DNA from: Gammaproteobacteria bacterium
GTDB lineage: Bacteria; Pseudomonadota; Gammaproteobacteria; Burkholderiales; Burkholderiaceae_C
Assembly: GCA_018815325.1 (NCBI GenBank)
Contig: JAHIYE010000010.1
Coordinates: forward strand, 163,680 to 227,679
Length of the DNA stretch: 64,000 nucleotides
Direction: 5' to 3'
In this document: one piece after another, positions 62,805 to 64,000 of the stretch
Numbering within the stretch: position 1 is the stretch's first letter
Layout: each line of letters begins with the position of its first letter
The notes under the pieces: generated by a model
Databases searched by the model: none
What the model was told of the DNA's origin: nothing
The model's input: only the letters and a program-made list of their open reading frames with translations
Translations under genes and position numbers: made by a program

Positions 62805-64000
62805 ATGCATGCTTTTGACGTTGTGGTGATCGGGGCCGGTGCGGCCGGCCTGTTTTGTGCAGGGGTGGCAGGCCAGCAGGGCCTGAAGGTGCTGCTGGTG
62901 GACCACAGCGAGAAGGTGGCCGAGAAAATCCGCATCTCGGGCGGTGGCCGCGCCAACTTCACCAACCGCGACATTGACCCCGCTGCGCCCCACAAGCATT
63001 TCATCAGCGAGAACCCGCATTTCTGCCGCAGCGCCCTGAGCCGCTACACCCCGCAGGATTTCATCACACTGATGCAGAAGCACGGCATCCCCTGGCATGA
63101 AAAGCACAAGGGCCAGCTGTTTTGCGACCGCTCTGCCGAAGACCTCATCAACATGCTGCTGGCCGAATGCGAGGCAGGCAAGGTAACTCGCTGGCAGCCT
63201 TGCAGCATCAACCAGATTCGCAGCACCACGGGGGAGGACGGCGCGCGCTACGAACTCGACACCCCCCAGGGCACGGTGCGGGCCGGCTCGGTGGTGGTGG
63301 CCACGGGTGGCCTGTCCATTCCCAAGATTGGCGCCACCGACTTCGGTTTTCGCATTGCCCAGCAGTTCGGCCTGCGCCTGGTCACACCGCGCCCTGCCCT
63401 CGTGCCGCTGACCTTTGACGGGGCCGACTGGGCGCCCTATGCACAGCTCTCGGGCCTGTCGCTACCGGTCAGCATCGAGACCGGGGCCAAGAAGACCAAA
63501 ATAGCGTTTCTGGAGGATTTGCTGTTCACCCACCGCGGCCTGAGCGGCCCGGCTGTTCTCCAAATATCGAGCTACTGGCAGGCCAACACGCCGATCCGCC
63601 TCAACCTGGCGCCCGAGCACGACATCCTGCAATCGCTCACCGAGGCCAAGGCCCGCTCGCGCAAGCTCATTGCCAACGAGCTGGCTGGCCTGGTGCCCTC
63701 CCGACTGGCCGATGCCTGGGTGCAACAGGATGCGGCCTGGCAGCGCCCCGTGAACGAGGCCACCGACAAGGCTCTGGCCGCGCTGGCCGAGCGGCTCTCG
63801 CGCTGGGAGCTCACGCCCAGTGGCACTGAAGGCTACAAAAAAGCCGAGGTCACGGCCGGCGGCGTGGACACGCGTGACCTCTCGGGCCAGACCCTGGAGG
63901 CCAAGCAGCAACCGGGGCTGTATTTCATTGGCGAGGTGGTGGATGTGACGGGCTGGCTGGGTGGTTACAACTTCCAGTGGGCTTGGGCCAGCGCGCATGC
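62805..64000 (+). CDS. HI0933/YhiN-family NAD(P)/FAD-dependent oxidoreductase (3' end outside window)
   Basis: 398 codons from ATG 62805 to the window edge with no stop. Rossmann FAD motif VVVIGAGAAGLFCAG, the GG doublet region IRISGGGRANFTNRD, VVVATGGLSIPKIGATDFGF, and FIGEVVDVTGWLGGYNFQWAWASA near the expected C-terminus mark the HI0933/YhiN family of flavoproteins. Physiological reaction unknown. Only the last residues appear to be missing. It starts 74 bp after cobA; no terminator is evident between them. Confidence 0.9.
   Translation, partial: MHAFDVVVIGAGAAGLFCAGVAGQQGLKVLLVDHSEKVAEKIRISGGGRANFTNRDIDPAAPHKHFISENPHFCRSALSRYTPQDFITLMQKHGIPWHEKHKGQLFCDRSAEDLINMLLAECEAGKVTRWQPCSINQIRSTTGEDGARYELDTPQGTVRAGSVVVATGGLSIPKIGATDFGFRIAQQFGLRLVTPRPALVPLTFDGADWAPYAQLSGLSLPVSIETGAKKTKIAFLEDLLFTHRGLSGPAVLQISSYWQANTPIRLNLAPEHDILQSLTEAKARSRKLIANELAGLVPSRLADAWVQQDAAWQRPVNEATDKALAALAERLSRWELTPSGTEGYKKAEVTAGGVDTRDLSGQTLEAKQQPGLYFIGEVVDVTGWLGGYNFQWAWASAH

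Noticed and set aside
1..64000. CRISPR arrays, rRNA genes, prophage or transposase genes
   Set aside because: No regularly spaced direct repeats, rRNA sequence, or integrase/transposase reading frame was seen in the window.

Overview
The window looks like chromosome of a high-G+C betaproteobacterium of the order Burkholderiales, most likely family Comamonadaceae (Rhodoferax/Polaromonas/Acidovorax-like). This is inferred from gene order (rpsO-pnp-qor-tpiA-secG-tRNA-Leu-nuoA..N-DUF2818), from protein character, and from two dispersed repeat families that I recall as typical of these genomes. Family A has a core of GCTAT-N7-ATAGC, then GCGC, then GGGCTGGAGGCC. Family B is a G/C-rich element with CCCCTTCGGGG-like and CACGAAGTG blocks.

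Layout. 1-178: 5' part of a TspO/MBR gene. 292-1398: secreted CrtC/AttH-like hydrolase. 1590-6582: a tight operon with a LolCDE-like ABC ATPase and FtsX-type permease, a LolA-like periplasmic protein, a probable outer-membrane barrel, a small membrane protein and a DedA protein, behind a perfect FNR-type box. 6815-9748: PAS/GAF/GGDEF/EAL signalling protein. 9760-14698: marR-nodT-emrA-emrB drug-efflux operon, divergent from an MsbA-type ABC exporter; both 5' genes appear leaderless. 16709-19089: cheV and gdhA. 19105-35148 (minus): DUF1178, Nudix, DUF2818 and the complete 14-gene complex I operon nuoA-N. 35208-40305 (minus): tRNA-Leu(GAG), secG, tpiA, quinone oxidoreductase, pnp, rpsO. 40419-46000: cation/proton antiporter, aminotransferase, solute-binding protein, Hsp20, tsaD.

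46122-62730 is the nitrate-assimilation region: nasT (ANTAR antiterminator); a leader with an NtrC-like site, a consensus sigma-54 promoter, two stem-loops and an intrinsic terminator; a NasS-like sensor; nrtA-nrtB-nrtCD transporter; nirB-nirD nitrite reductase; nasA nitrate reductase; then ybiB and cobA (siroheme precursor for NirB). Nitrate is imported by NrtABC, reduced by NasA to nitrite and by NirBD to ammonium. gdhA elsewhere in the window acts at the same ammonium/glutamate node.

Between nasA and ybiB-cobA lies a lower-G+C island (about 58.5-60.8 kb) with two unrecognised genes on the opposite strand. It is flanked by about 160-bp inverted repeats whose internal hairpins differ in sequence but keep base pairing. 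This island and the NasT-type leader are the most interesting parts of the window. The right edge cuts an HI0933/YhiN-type flavoprotein. No CRISPR array, rRNA, phage or transposase gene was seen.
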